Positions 16,773 to 24,690 of a stretch of 37,580 nucleotides of DNA are shown here, piece after piece; positions within the stretch are counted from its first letter, which is position 1; every line of letters starts with the position of its first letter. The notes beneath the pieces were generated by a model, which was given only the letters and a program-made list of their open reading frames with translations, ran no database searches and was not told the DNA's origin. The position numbers and the translations under genes were made by a program. This DNA is from an uncultured Saprospiraceae bacterium (lineage in GTDB: Bacteria > Bacteroidota > Bacteroidia > Chitinophagales > Saprospiraceae): assembly GCA_937934275.1 (NCBI GenBank), contig CALHAM010000132.1:1-37580 (forward strand), read 5' to 3'.

Positions 16773-17864
16773 TCACGAGTCGCCCAACGATACTACCCGA
16801 GTGGGTTCGAGCATTTCGTTGCGAATCGCTACTTGACGCAACGTATTCTGTGCCACCTCTAAAAAGGCTTTCGCCACTGGGTGAGCCTCCTCTAATACAG
16901 CGGGCTTGCCGGTATCTCCGCCTTCACGGATGCTCTGTACTAAGGGTATTTGGCCCAACAGGACGGAACGGCTGGCCTGAGCTAACTTTTTACCGCCGCC
17001 TTGGCCAAAGATGTAGTACTTGTTATCGGGGAGCTCTGTCGGTGTAAACCAGGCCATGTTCTCTACCACTCCCAGAATGGGCACGTTGATTTGAGGCAGC
17101 AGAAACATGTTCATTGCCTTTATCGCGTCGGCCACTGCTACTTCTTGAGGGGTGGTAACGATGACGGCGCCCGTAACGGGTACGGTCTGCACCAACGTCA
17201 GTTGCACGTCGCCGGTGCCCGGCGGCAGGTCTACGATGAGAAAGTCTAACTCGTTCCACAGGACATCGTTAAAGAACTGCTTCACGATAGCAGCCAACCG
17301 CGGCCCGCGCAAAACGATGGCTTGTTCTGGCTCAATGATGTTGCCGATGCTTATCGTTGGCATGCCGTAAGCCAGCAGTGGGACCATCTTCATTTGTCCC
17401 TGCACCTCCTGCACTTTGGGACGCTGACCCACTAAGCCCAACATCGTAGGAATGCTCGGCCCATACAGGTCGGCGTCCATGAGACCGACGCGCGCACCTA
17501 GGTGTTGAAGGCCCAAAGCGAGGTTGACCGCCACGGTGCTCTTGCCTACGCCTCCCTTACCCGAAGCTACGGCAATGATGTTTTTGATCTGCGGCGCTGG
17601 GCTATTCGTCTGCTGGCTAGCCGGCGTGCGCGCTATGAAGTGCACGTTGACATCAGCATCCGGATAGACTTGGGCAATAGCGCCCACACAAGCGAAGTTG
17701 ATTTCGGCCTTGCCCGGCATTTGCAGCGAGGGTACGGCGAGGGTGCAATTAACGCGATGGCCATCTATTTCAACCTCTTGCAACATACCGGAGGCTACGA
17801 TATCCTGGCCACTACGCGGGTCGCGCACTTGGCGTAGCGCCTCAATGATTTTTTCCTTTTCCAT
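16773..17864 (-). CDS. apbC: Mrp/ApbC-type P-loop ATPase, iron-sulfur carrier family
   Basis: The 363-residue protein has an N-terminal MIP18/DUF59 domain (about residues 4-78) and a Mrp/NBP35 ATPase domain with the deviant Walker A SGKGGVGKST (about 101-110). Further motifs are GLMDADLYGPSIPTMLG and DFLIVDLPPGTGD. The family binds and transfers [4Fe-4S] clusters to apo-enzymes in the cytoplasm. In ApbC and related proteins a C-terminal CxxC bridges the cluster between subunits. Here the corresponding stretch reads ENMAWFTPTELPDNKYYIFG and has no cysteine pair. From memory this is the usual form in Bacteroidota, so it is a lineage trait rather than a defect. Cluster carriage by this form is less certain. 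The start ATG at 17864 follows a -7 box in the intergenic gap. Confidence 0.9.
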   Translation of the reverse strand: MEKEKIIEALRQVRDPRSGQDIVASGMLQEVEIDGHRVNCTLAVPSLQMPGKAEINFACVGAIAQVYPDADVNVHFIARTPASQQTNSPAPQIKNIIAVASGKGGVGKSTVAVNLALGLQHLGARVGLMDADLYGPSIPTMLGLVGQRPKVQEVQGQMKMVPLLAYGMPTISIGNIIEPEQAIVLRGPRLAAIVKQFFNDVLWNELDFLIVDLPPGTGDVQLTLVQTVPVTGAVIVTTPQEVAVADAIKAMNMFLLPQINVPILGVVENMAWFTPTELPDNKYYIFGQGGGKKLAQASRSVLLGQIPLVQSIREGGDTGKPAVLEEAHPVAKAFLEVAQNTLRQVAIRNEMLEPTRVVSLGDS

Positions 17865-17924
17865 GAATACGATGTTCTGTGGAATAGCTTAGACCCCTCA
17901 GCGCCTTTCTATAAGAACGGCGAA

Positions 17925-17932
17925 CAAAGGTA
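17925..17932 (-). promoter_or_regulatory. Putative -7 element (TACCTTTG) of apbC
   Basis: Read on the minus strand the sequence is TACCTTTG, an exact TAnnTTTG match, about 60 bases upstream of the apbC start and just after the stop of the CoA-transferase gene. It suggests that apbC has its own promoter besides any read-through from upstream. Confidence 0.45.
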
Positions 17933-17938
17933 GTATGT

Positions 17939-19024
17939 TCACTCAGCTTTAAGGCGAAAGACAGTAGTGCGCACGCAGCGCATGGGGGGAGCGTTGGGCG
18001 TTGGCTCCTCTAAGACCAAAGCCTGTGCTTCGGGTTGTGCAAATACGGCGGGCATGTCGCGGATTTGAGCGCAGGGCACACCGTGGGTATGCAGTCTTTC
18101 GAGCCAACTGTCAAGATTTTGCTGAGAAAAAATGCCTTGTAAGACCTCGTTGAGCGCTTGCCGGTGTTGTACACGCGCCGCGTTGGTCTTAAAGGTAGGC
18201 ATTTCCAATAAGTGTGGTGCCGACAAACAACGACACAAGCGCTCGAACTGCCCTTCTGTGCCTACAGCCAACAGTAGCTGCTTCCCGTCAGCACACGTAT
18301 AGAGGTCTCCGTAGGGCGCGATGTTGGGATGTTGGGTCCCCATGCGCTGAGGCACATGCCCAGCCATGAGCCAGTTGGTTGCCTGGTTGGCCAAAGAAGC
18401 TATGGCACTTTCGAACAAAGAAACGGACACCGTACTCCCTCGACCTGTTCGCTCGCGTTGCCATAGGGCAGCCAAAATTCCTTCCTTCAGCTGGTGGGCT
18501 GCCAGGAGGTCAATGAGCGCGACAGGCATCTTGACAGGGGGCCGATGGGCTTCTCCCGTCATATACAGAAAACCTGCTTCGGCCTGAAGAACTGCGTCGA
18601 AAGCAGGGCGTTCGTCCTCTGCATTAGGCCAACCCGAAATTTGCGCGTAAATGAGTCGCGCATTTTGGGCGCGCAGTGTATCCGCATCAAAACCCAAACG
18701 CCGTGCTGAGGAGGGCTTAAAATTTGCAATTACTACATCGGCTGTTGCGACGTATTGCAACGCAATGGCCCGATCATCCACCTCGTTTAGGTCTAAAAAA
18801 ACAGAGCGTTTGCCCCAGTTCACACTGCAGAAGTAGGCCGAAATAGGCAAATTGGGGTCCTCGCATGGCAACTTCCAAGCCCGAGTAACATCGCCCTTTG
18901 TCGTTTTGTTCTCAATTTTGATTACCTCGGCGCCCAGTTCGGCAAAGAACATACCCACTGCTGGGCCAGCCAAAACTGAGGCGAATTCTACCACTTTTAA
19001 TTCAGAAAAAAGTGCTTCCTGCAT
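17939..19024 (-). CDS. Family III (CaiB/BaiF) CoA-transferase
   Basis: Family III CoA-transferases move CoA between organic acids through a ternary or aspartyl-CoA mechanism. The 361-residue sequence shows the N-terminal Rossmann-like half (VVEFASVLAGPAVGMFFAELGAEVIKIE), the SVNWGKRSVFLDL block, FDAVLQAEAGFLYMTG, and ALIDLLAAHQLKEGI, where Asp172 is the likely catalytic residue. The conserved RTGRGSTVSVSLFESA follows. The length is at the short end of the family. The substrate cannot be read from the sequence; related enzymes include alpha-methylacyl-CoA racemase, formyl-CoA and carnitine CoA-transferases. It lies upstream of apbC on the same strand with a 74-base gap and diverges from nnr. 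A near-consensus -7 box (GACCTTTG, minus strand, 19032-19039) lies only 7 bases before the start codon. Confidence 0.87.
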   Translation of the reverse strand: MQEALFSELKVVEFASVLAGPAVGMFFAELGAEVIKIENKTTKGDVTRAWKLPCEDPNLPISAYFCSVNWGKRSVFLDLNEVDDRAIALQYVATADVVIANFKPSSARRLGFDADTLRAQNARLIYAQISGWPNAEDERPAFDAVLQAEAGFLYMTGEAHRPPVKMPVALIDLLAAHQLKEGILAALWQRERTGRGSTVSVSLFESAIASLANQATNWLMAGHVPQRMGTQHPNIAPYGDLYTCADGKQLLLAVGTEGQFERLCRCLSAPHLLEMPTFKTNAARVQHRQALNEVLQGIFSQQNLDSWLERLHTHGVPCAQIRDMPAVFAQPEAQALVLEEPTPNAPPMRCVRTTVFRLKAE

Positions 19025-19091
19025 ACGGCGGCAAAGGTCATGGTAATGGTCCGTTTTTTCTCTTCGCTTCTTATCTCTCTTTTCTTGCTTG

Positions 19092-19099
19092 TATCTTTG
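19092..19099 (+). promoter_or_regulatory. Putative -7 element (TATCTTTG) of nnr
   Basis: TATCTTTG matches TAnnTTTG exactly. It is 86 bases before the nnr ATG, so the leader would be about 80 bases and would contain the TGTCTT-AG-AAGACA palindrome at 19152-19165. Confidence 0.45.
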
Positions 19100-19185
19100 T
19101 TTAAATAATCCTGTCTTCCAGCTTCATCGATCTTTGAGGGGTCGGTCTCTGTGTCTTAGAAGACAAAAATCCTGTGCCTTAGCAA

Positions 19186-20697
19186 ATGCGAATACCAACA
19201 ACCGATCAAATACGCGCTTGGGACGCCTACACGATTGAGCGCGAACCGATAGCATCTATTGATTTAATGGAACGCGCCGCTGGTGTCTTTACCGCCTGGT
19301 TTACAAGTCAATACCCCGATGCCCATCTCCCGGTATACATCTTTGCTGGCACCGGCAACAACGGTGGCGATGGTGTGGCCGTTGCGCGTTTGCTACACCA
19401 ACGCGGTTACGACGTATCGCTAAGTATATGCGACTTTGGGGGGCGGCACAGTGCCGATTTTACCCAGCAAATTCAACGCTTACCCGCCCACGGCAATGTG
19501 CCCGTAACCTGGTTGAAATCTCCCTCTGACGCGCAGCTGCCCAGGCCTGATGCCGTTGTGATAGACGCGCTGTTTGGCACGGGTCTAAAGCGTTCCTTAG
19601 ATGGACTTTGGACGGCTATGATAGAATGGCTCAACCGATTGCCTAACGAAAAAGTAGCCATAGACCTGCCCAGTGGGCTGTTTGCTGACCAGCCTACTAC
19701 AGGGCCGTGTGTGCATGCGACGAAGACTTTTTGTTTTGAAGCCCCGCGCAAGGCGTTCTTTTTTAGCGAAAATGCCGATAGGGTAGGCGAGTGGTCCCTG
19801 GGCAGTATTGGCCTACATCCCAGTTTTTGGGAAAAGCAGAGTGCTTTAGATAACTACCTGACGGCACGCGACGTTGGTCAAATCGTAAGGCCTCGGAATC
19901 GCTTTTCGCACAAAGGGAACTATGGGCACGCGCTGCTCATATGCGGTCGCAAGGGCAGCATGGGAGCAGCACTGCTGGCAGCGCGCGCCTGTCTGCGTTC
20001 GGGGGTAGGGTTGCTGACCACTCACGTGCCCTCGAGTGGCTACGAGATCCTACAGTTGGGCGCACCCGAGGCTATGTGCGATGTTGGTCTGGACAGCGAC
20101 CACTGGGTGGCGCTGCCCGAGCTAGGACCGTACTCAGCCATTGGCGTAGGCTGCGGGATTGGTCGAGCGGCCTCCACCGCACAGGCCCTTAAGCGTCTGC
20201 TGCAGAAGGCCCGCGTGCCCTTGGTGCTCGACGCCGACGCCCTTAACCTTTTAGCGCAGCGCAAAGAGTGGTTCCAGTATTTGCCACCGGCGTCTATCCT
20301 TACCCCACACCCTAAAGAGTTTGAGCGACTCTTCGGCCCTACGCCTAACAGCTTCGAGCGCAACGCTCTGCAGCGCGCTAAAGCTCGCGAGTTGGGCGTG
20401 TATCTCATCTTAAAAGGTGCCTACACTTGCATAGCCTGCCCCGATGGCACTTGCTGGTTCAACAGCACGGGCAATCCCGGTATGGCTACTGGCGGTAGCG
20501 GCGATGTGCTTACCGGCCTGCTAACGGGTCTGCTGGCTCAGGGCTATTCGCCCTTTGAAAGCAGCTTATTGGGAGTCTACTTACACGGATTAGCCGGTGA
20601 CCTGGCCGCCGCCCAATGCAGCCAGCCTGGCCTTATCGCCGGCGATATCACGACCTTTCTTCCAGAAGCATGGACAATGGTTCTTGCCCAGAAATAA
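19186..20697 (+). CDS. nnr: Bifunctional NAD(P)H-hydrate epimerase / ADP-dependent NAD(P)H-hydrate dehydratase
   Basis: Nnr repairs hydrated, inactive NAD(P)H: the N-terminal half interconverts R and S epimers and the C-terminal half dehydrates the S form using ADP. The 503-residue length is normal for the fused bacterial form. The epimerase domain (about 1-215) shows FAGTGNNGGDGVAVARLL and DALFGTGLKR. The dehydratase domain (about 225-500) shows KGNYGHALLICGRKGSMGAA, LDADALNLLA, LTPHPKEFERLFG, LILKGAYTCI and the ribokinase-type anion hole and catalytic Asp in GNPGMATGGSGDVLTG. It is cytoplasmic housekeeping. It stands alone on the plus strand with its own promoter-like box and diverges from the CoA-transferase gene. 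Confidence 0.95.
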   Translation: MRIPTTDQIRAWDAYTIEREPIASIDLMERAAGVFTAWFTSQYPDAHLPVYIFAGTGNNGGDGVAVARLLHQRGYDVSLSICDFGGRHSADFTQQIQRLPAHGNVPVTWLKSPSDAQLPRPDAVVIDALFGTGLKRSLDGLWTAMIEWLNRLPNEKVAIDLPSGLFADQPTTGPCVHATKTFCFEAPRKAFFFSENADRVGEWSLGSIGLHPSFWEKQSALDNYLTARDVGQIVRPRNRFSHKGNYGHALLICGRKGSMGAALLAARACLRSGVGLLTTHVPSSGYEILQLGAPEAMCDVGLDSDHWVALPELGPYSAIGVGCGIGRAASTAQALKRLLQKARVPLVLDADALNLLAQRKEWFQYLPPASILTPHPKEFERLFGPTPNSFERNALQRAKARELGVYLILKGAYTCIACPDGTCWFNSTGNPGMATGGSGDVLTGLLTGLLAQGYSPFESSLLGVYLHGLAGDLAAAQCSQPGLIAGDITTFLPEAWTMVLAQK

Positions 20698-20820
20698 CCC
20701 AGATAGAGTGCTGAAGAGCTTTAATTAAAAGGGCGATGGGTAGGATGTGTTGAAAAAACCTTTCGGAGATTTGCTGCCGTTCAAAAAGTCTTTGCCTCAA
20801 CCGTATTTTACATTCTTCTC

Positions 20821-23520
20821 GTGGAAATCCATTACTGCGAGCATTTCGACGGCGAAGTTTTTGCTCCTGGAGCCGCCGTGCAGGTGGGCCATCTCTATGC
20901 TGGCGATGCGCGCCTACTGGCCTATTTAGAAGCCCAATTAGGCCTGTCGGTAGAGCAGGAAAATACGAACTACTTGCGCATCGAGTTTTACCGACAAGCA
21001 CTGCTGGAGGTGCTGACCACTACAAAAGACGGGCGGCCTTTCTACGGCGCTTCGTTTGAAACCGACCCTTGGGCAGTAGCTGAAACCCTCCTCGCCTGGC
21101 GCGATGAATTGCTTCTGTATGGCTGGGATTTCACAACGGACGAATCCTGTCCGCCCCGACTGGCCGACTTAGCACGGGTAGAGCCTTTGTTTCAGGCAAA
21201 AGTAAAAGCTTTGGCCTTCGACGGCCGCATCTTAGGAGTGGCGGATCGCTGGGCGCGTGTGTTGGCATGGCTTCGGGTACGCCCAGTGGCCTTAAAACAC
21301 TTTTGGGCATATGAGCCAAAGCATTTGTGGCTGCCGCACATAAAGCGCCTGACAGGCCTTTTAAGCCAGTGGGGGGTACCCGTACAGGTCTGCCTGACGA
21401 CACAACCCATGGCTGTTGAGGGCACCGATTTAGCGCATTGGCAGGCCTACTTGTGCGGCCTTTCTACCTCTACGAGACCCGCTGTCGCCGATGGCTCGGT
21501 GCGCCTTTTTCGCATGCGCCGCGACAGCGATGGCGCGCTATTTTTGGCCGGCTGGCTAGCACAAACCGGCAACTTCCGCCCTTTATTGCTGCTGCCCAGC
21601 GGGGGCAATTTGTTGGAGCAGGCGCTGTTGCAGCAAGGGTTGCCGGCCTTGGGTGTTCCTTCCGCTTCGCTAGCGCGCCCATCGCTTCAGACACTCAAAT
21701 TAGCGGCTGCTTTTTTATGGGAACCTGTCGATGTGTTTAAAATTATGGAGTTTCTTACGCTGCCGCTCAAACCTTTTGACGACGGTTTAGCCCTAGAAAT
21801 TGCCCGTGTACTGGCCGAAAAGCCCGGCTTGTTCAGCGATACCTGGTTTGCTGTGGTGAGCGATTACTTGGAAAGGCCTACGATACCACCTTCAGCCCGC
21901 CAGCATTACGATTTTTGGTTTTCCCGCAAGCGCTACCGCGCCGATGGAACAGCGCCGACGGCTGAAACAGCTGAAATATACGACTATCTGTATCGTTGGG
22001 CCTTAGAGCGCGTGCGCCATTCACCACAGTCTAGCTTAGCGGCTTTAGCTGAGCAGGCACGTCGTGTGCGCGATGTTTTGTTGATACAGCCCAATACACA
22101 CATTTCAAGACTGGAGCTAGAACGGATCGTGCGCACTGTCCACGAGCCTGCGCCCTTGGCTCTTCATCCCACTCAGGTAGGTGCTTTGCCGTTTGTACAG
22201 CACCCCGGTGCTATAGCAACGCCTGTCGAGGCGATCTGTTGGTGGAACTGTGCCAATGACTTGTTCCTCTTACAACCCGATCGATGGCGTACCGATGAAC
22301 GCCAATGGCTGGCCAAACGCCAGGTAGTTTTGCCTAATGTTGAGATTAAAGCGCATCGGCATCTTTTCTTTTTACAGCAAGCCATTCTGCGGGCTTCCCG
22401 TCAGATCATTCTTTTCTTGCCTGAGCAAATCTGCGGGCAAGAGGCGCAAAAATCTTTGATAATCAGTAGTTTAGAAACCATCTTTGAACGTGCGGAGGCG
22501 TTGTTTGTAACTTTAGATGCGGAGACCGAAAAGGGTAGGGTAGAGGAGGCGGCGGTTCGGGAACAAATTGTGTCAAAAGCACTGCCACGCCTGGGTGCTC
22601 GTACTCACCTGAAAATACCACAGCCAGAGCGCCTAGGTGAGTTGGCATGCCAAACACCCACAGAGCTGGAGCAATTTCTTTATTTCCCGCATCGGTGGTT
22701 CTTCCGACACAAAACGCATCTTTATCCCAGTAGCCTACTCAGCATTGCTCGCGACCAGCTGCTTTTGGGCAAGTTGGCTCATCGTTTCTTCGAGTTTTTG
22801 CTGCGCGAGCCAGACTGCTTGCAGTGGAAAAAGCCAGAAGTTTTTCAGTGGATCTCCCAAAGAGCGCCCAGCCTATTGGCAAAAGAAGGGGCCACGCTGC
22901 TCTTGTATGGTCGCGAGCCAGAGCGCCAGTATTTGCTTTCCCGAGTCCAAACGGCCGCCTGGAGCCTAATAGAAACCCTTCGCGCGGACGGTTGGATTAT
23001 TTACGGGACAGAAATCCCACTGGAAGGCCTTTTTTGCAATTTTCCTCTACATGGACGTGCCGACCTGGTCCTCCAGCGCTCAGACGATGAATGGGCTATT
23101 GTAGATTTAAAATGGAGCGGACTATCCAAACGCATAGACCAAATCCGAAACGGCGAAGACCTACAGCTGCTCTTGTATAGTTACTTACTTCCTCCCGTAG
23201 AGCGCTGGGCGCACACCGCCTATTTCATCATTGAAGAAGCCCGCATGCTTGCGCGCAACCGAAGAGCGTTCCAAAGGGCAACAGTGCCGTTCAATAGCGA
23301 AGAAAACCACGCCGATGCTTATCGGTGCATCCTTGATCGGATGGAAAAAACCTACCATTGGCGTCGGGAGCAACTTCGAGAGGGGTTGATAGAGTTGCGA
23401 TACGAACAAAATGCCGGCGCTCTCAATGACTTTTATGGCGCTGAAGCATTAGAGATGCTGGAAATGAAGACGGTTGAGTATCGCGACGAATACTACGCGC
23501 TGGTGTGGGGCGGCGACTAA
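20821..23520 (+). CDS. AddB-like protein with C-terminal PD-(D/E)XK nuclease domain
   Basis: The 899-residue protein has a C-terminal RecB/AddB-type nuclease domain. Its motifs are GRADLVL with Asp748, IVDLKWS with Asp762 and Lys764, and the following helix QLLLYSYLL, which matches the QhxxY motif of this family. The large N-terminal part (about 1-600) resembles the helicase-like portion of AddB but I see no Walker A (GxxxxGKT) or other intact helicase motif, and no four-Cys iron-sulfur site around the nuclease. Inferred role: the non-motor partner of an AddA-type helicase-nuclease that processes double-strand DNA ends for recombination. No addA homologue lies in the window. The start is a GTG at 20821; no ATG is available near it in frame. 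It converges on the P-loop/DRTGG gene with 16 bases between stops. Confidence 0.82.
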   Translation: MEIHYCEHFDGEVFAPGAAVQVGHLYAGDARLLAYLEAQLGLSVEQENTNYLRIEFYRQALLEVLTTTKDGRPFYGASFETDPWAVAETLLAWRDELLLYGWDFTTDESCPPRLADLARVEPLFQAKVKALAFDGRILGVADRWARVLAWLRVRPVALKHFWAYEPKHLWLPHIKRLTGLLSQWGVPVQVCLTTQPMAVEGTDLAHWQAYLCGLSTSTRPAVADGSVRLFRMRRDSDGALFLAGWLAQTGNFRPLLLLPSGGNLLEQALLQQGLPALGVPSASLARPSLQTLKLAAAFLWEPVDVFKIMEFLTLPLKPFDDGLALEIARVLAEKPGLFSDTWFAVVSDYLERPTIPPSARQHYDFWFSRKRYRADGTAPTAETAEIYDYLYRWALERVRHSPQSSLAALAEQARRVRDVLLIQPNTHISRLELERIVRTVHEPAPLALHPTQVGALPFVQHPGAIATPVEAICWWNCANDLFLLQPDRWRTDERQWLAKRQVVLPNVEIKAHRHLFFLQQAILRASRQIILFLPEQICGQEAQKSLIISSLETIFERAEALFVTLDAETEKGRVEEAAVREQIVSKALPRLGARTHLKIPQPERLGELACQTPTELEQFLYFPHRWFFRHKTHLYPSSLLSIARDQLLLGKLAHRFFEFLLREPDCLQWKKPEVFQWISQRAPSLLAKEGATLLLYGREPERQYLLSRVQTAAWSLIETLRADGWIIYGTEIPLEGLFCNFPLHGRADLVLQRSDDEWAIVDLKWSGLSKRIDQIRNGEDLQLLLYSYLLPPVERWAHTAYFIIEEARMLARNRRAFQRATVPFNSEENHADAYRCILDRMEKTYHWRREQLREGLIELRYEQNAGALNDFYGAEALEMLEMKTVEYRDEYYALVWGGD

Positions 23521-23536
23521 AGGTTCAACTGCCTAC

Positions 23537-24676
23537 TTACCTTCGCGGATGCTCGTTCATTATTGCTATCAGTTGGTCCACGTCCACGTACTCTCGAACG
23601 AGTTCGATAGCGCGTTTGACTTTCCAAGGTGTTCGAGTGTTGATTTTAATTTCCAGAGCATTGATCCGCAGGGCAGCACCATAAGTGTCTAAATTAGACT
23701 CGATTACCGGGATTTGATGCTTCTCGATGAAAGCACTGCAGAAAGCATCGGCTTGAAAAGGCGGGTGACCATCGTTGGCGCCCGTTACCAAGATACCTGC
23801 TACATCAGGATGTGAAATGCCCTGGTTCTGAGCCAAATTCACCATTTGGCGCAGCACTTCAGGCAAGCGCAGAGCATTAGAAACGATGAGGAGGTTGCGC
23901 TGCGATTTCAAGTCATAACTCGCCACCAATGAGCCTGAAACTACCGCAGCAATTCGATTTTCCATCTTCTCGGGGTAAAAGACCACTCGCCCGTCTACCG
24001 CCCTTCGTATTTGTTCAAAAAGCGGAAACATCATGCTCTCATCGTAAGGGATGACCCCTAACAACGGGACGCCCCAAGCACTCAGCACTTTGGTTAAATA
24101 GTGCCGAATTTTTTCCAGTTTTTCAGGCAAAACCTTGTTGACGATAACCCCCTCCACAGGAATGCCCTCTTGTCGAAAAAGCGCAAGGGCTAGTGTCGCT
24201 TCATCGATGGTACGGCCAATGCCTCCGCGCACAATCAGAATAACTCGTGCCCCTAATAGGCGCGCCACCACTGCGTTGGATAGCCCTACCACACTGCCTA
24301 CTCCTGGGTGCCCAGTACCTTCGAAGACCACCCAGTCGTCGTCTGTCGAAGCGAAGTGCTCTCCTGCTCGCACGATCTGTTGCCCAAAAGCGAAATTTGA
24401 AGGCGAATCCCAGAACGCCTGAGTGGCACCGTCTCCCAAAATCACAGGGCTATGTATGGGAGGATCCAAAGAAAAATGGAGTGTTCGCGCAAACAGCAGA
24501 GCATCCTTATCCGCTTTTAAGCCATCTTCCAAGCTGATGTATTCTTGCCCTACGGGCTTGCAGTATCCTACCTTGAGGTTTCGCGCTTTGAGCGCCGAAA
24601 TAATGCCTAGGGTACAGGTGGTCTTTCCGACGTGCTGGTTAGTGGCCGCTACATAAAGGCGATTTTGCGTTGGCAT
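23537..24676 (-). CDS. Dethiobiotin synthetase-like P-loop protein with DRTGG domain
   Basis: The 379-residue protein has an N-terminal BioD/CobQ-like NTPase domain (about residues 5-215), with the P-loop TNQHVGKTT at 12-20 and EGTGHPGVGSVVGL as the switch-like segment. A DRTGG-like domain (about 230-335) and a short C-terminal tail follow. This is the same arrangement as the N-terminal regulatory half of the long form of phosphate acetyltransferase (Pta), but the acetyltransferase catalytic domain is absent. It is not true BioD: the length and second domain differ. The role is unknown; a regulatory or ligand-binding NTPase is the reasonable guess. It starts 14 bases after the flavoprotein stop, so the two are probably one operon. 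Confidence 0.78.
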   Translation of the reverse strand: MPTQNRLYVAATNQHVGKTTCTLGIISALKARNLKVGYCKPVGQEYISLEDGLKADKDALLFARTLHFSLDPPIHSPVILGDGATQAFWDSPSNFAFGQQIVRAGEHFASTDDDWVVFEGTGHPGVGSVVGLSNAVVARLLGARVILIVRGGIGRTIDEATLALALFRQEGIPVEGVIVNKVLPEKLEKIRHYLTKVLSAWGVPLLGVIPYDESMMFPLFEQIRRAVDGRVVFYPEKMENRIAAVVSGSLVASYDLKSQRNLLIVSNALRLPEVLRQMVNLAQNQGISHPDVAGILVTGANDGHPPFQADAFCSAFIEKHQIPVIESNLDTYGAALRINALEIKINTRTPWKVKRAIELVREYVDVDQLIAIMNEHPRR

Positions 24677-24690
24677 CGTACAGCATGATG

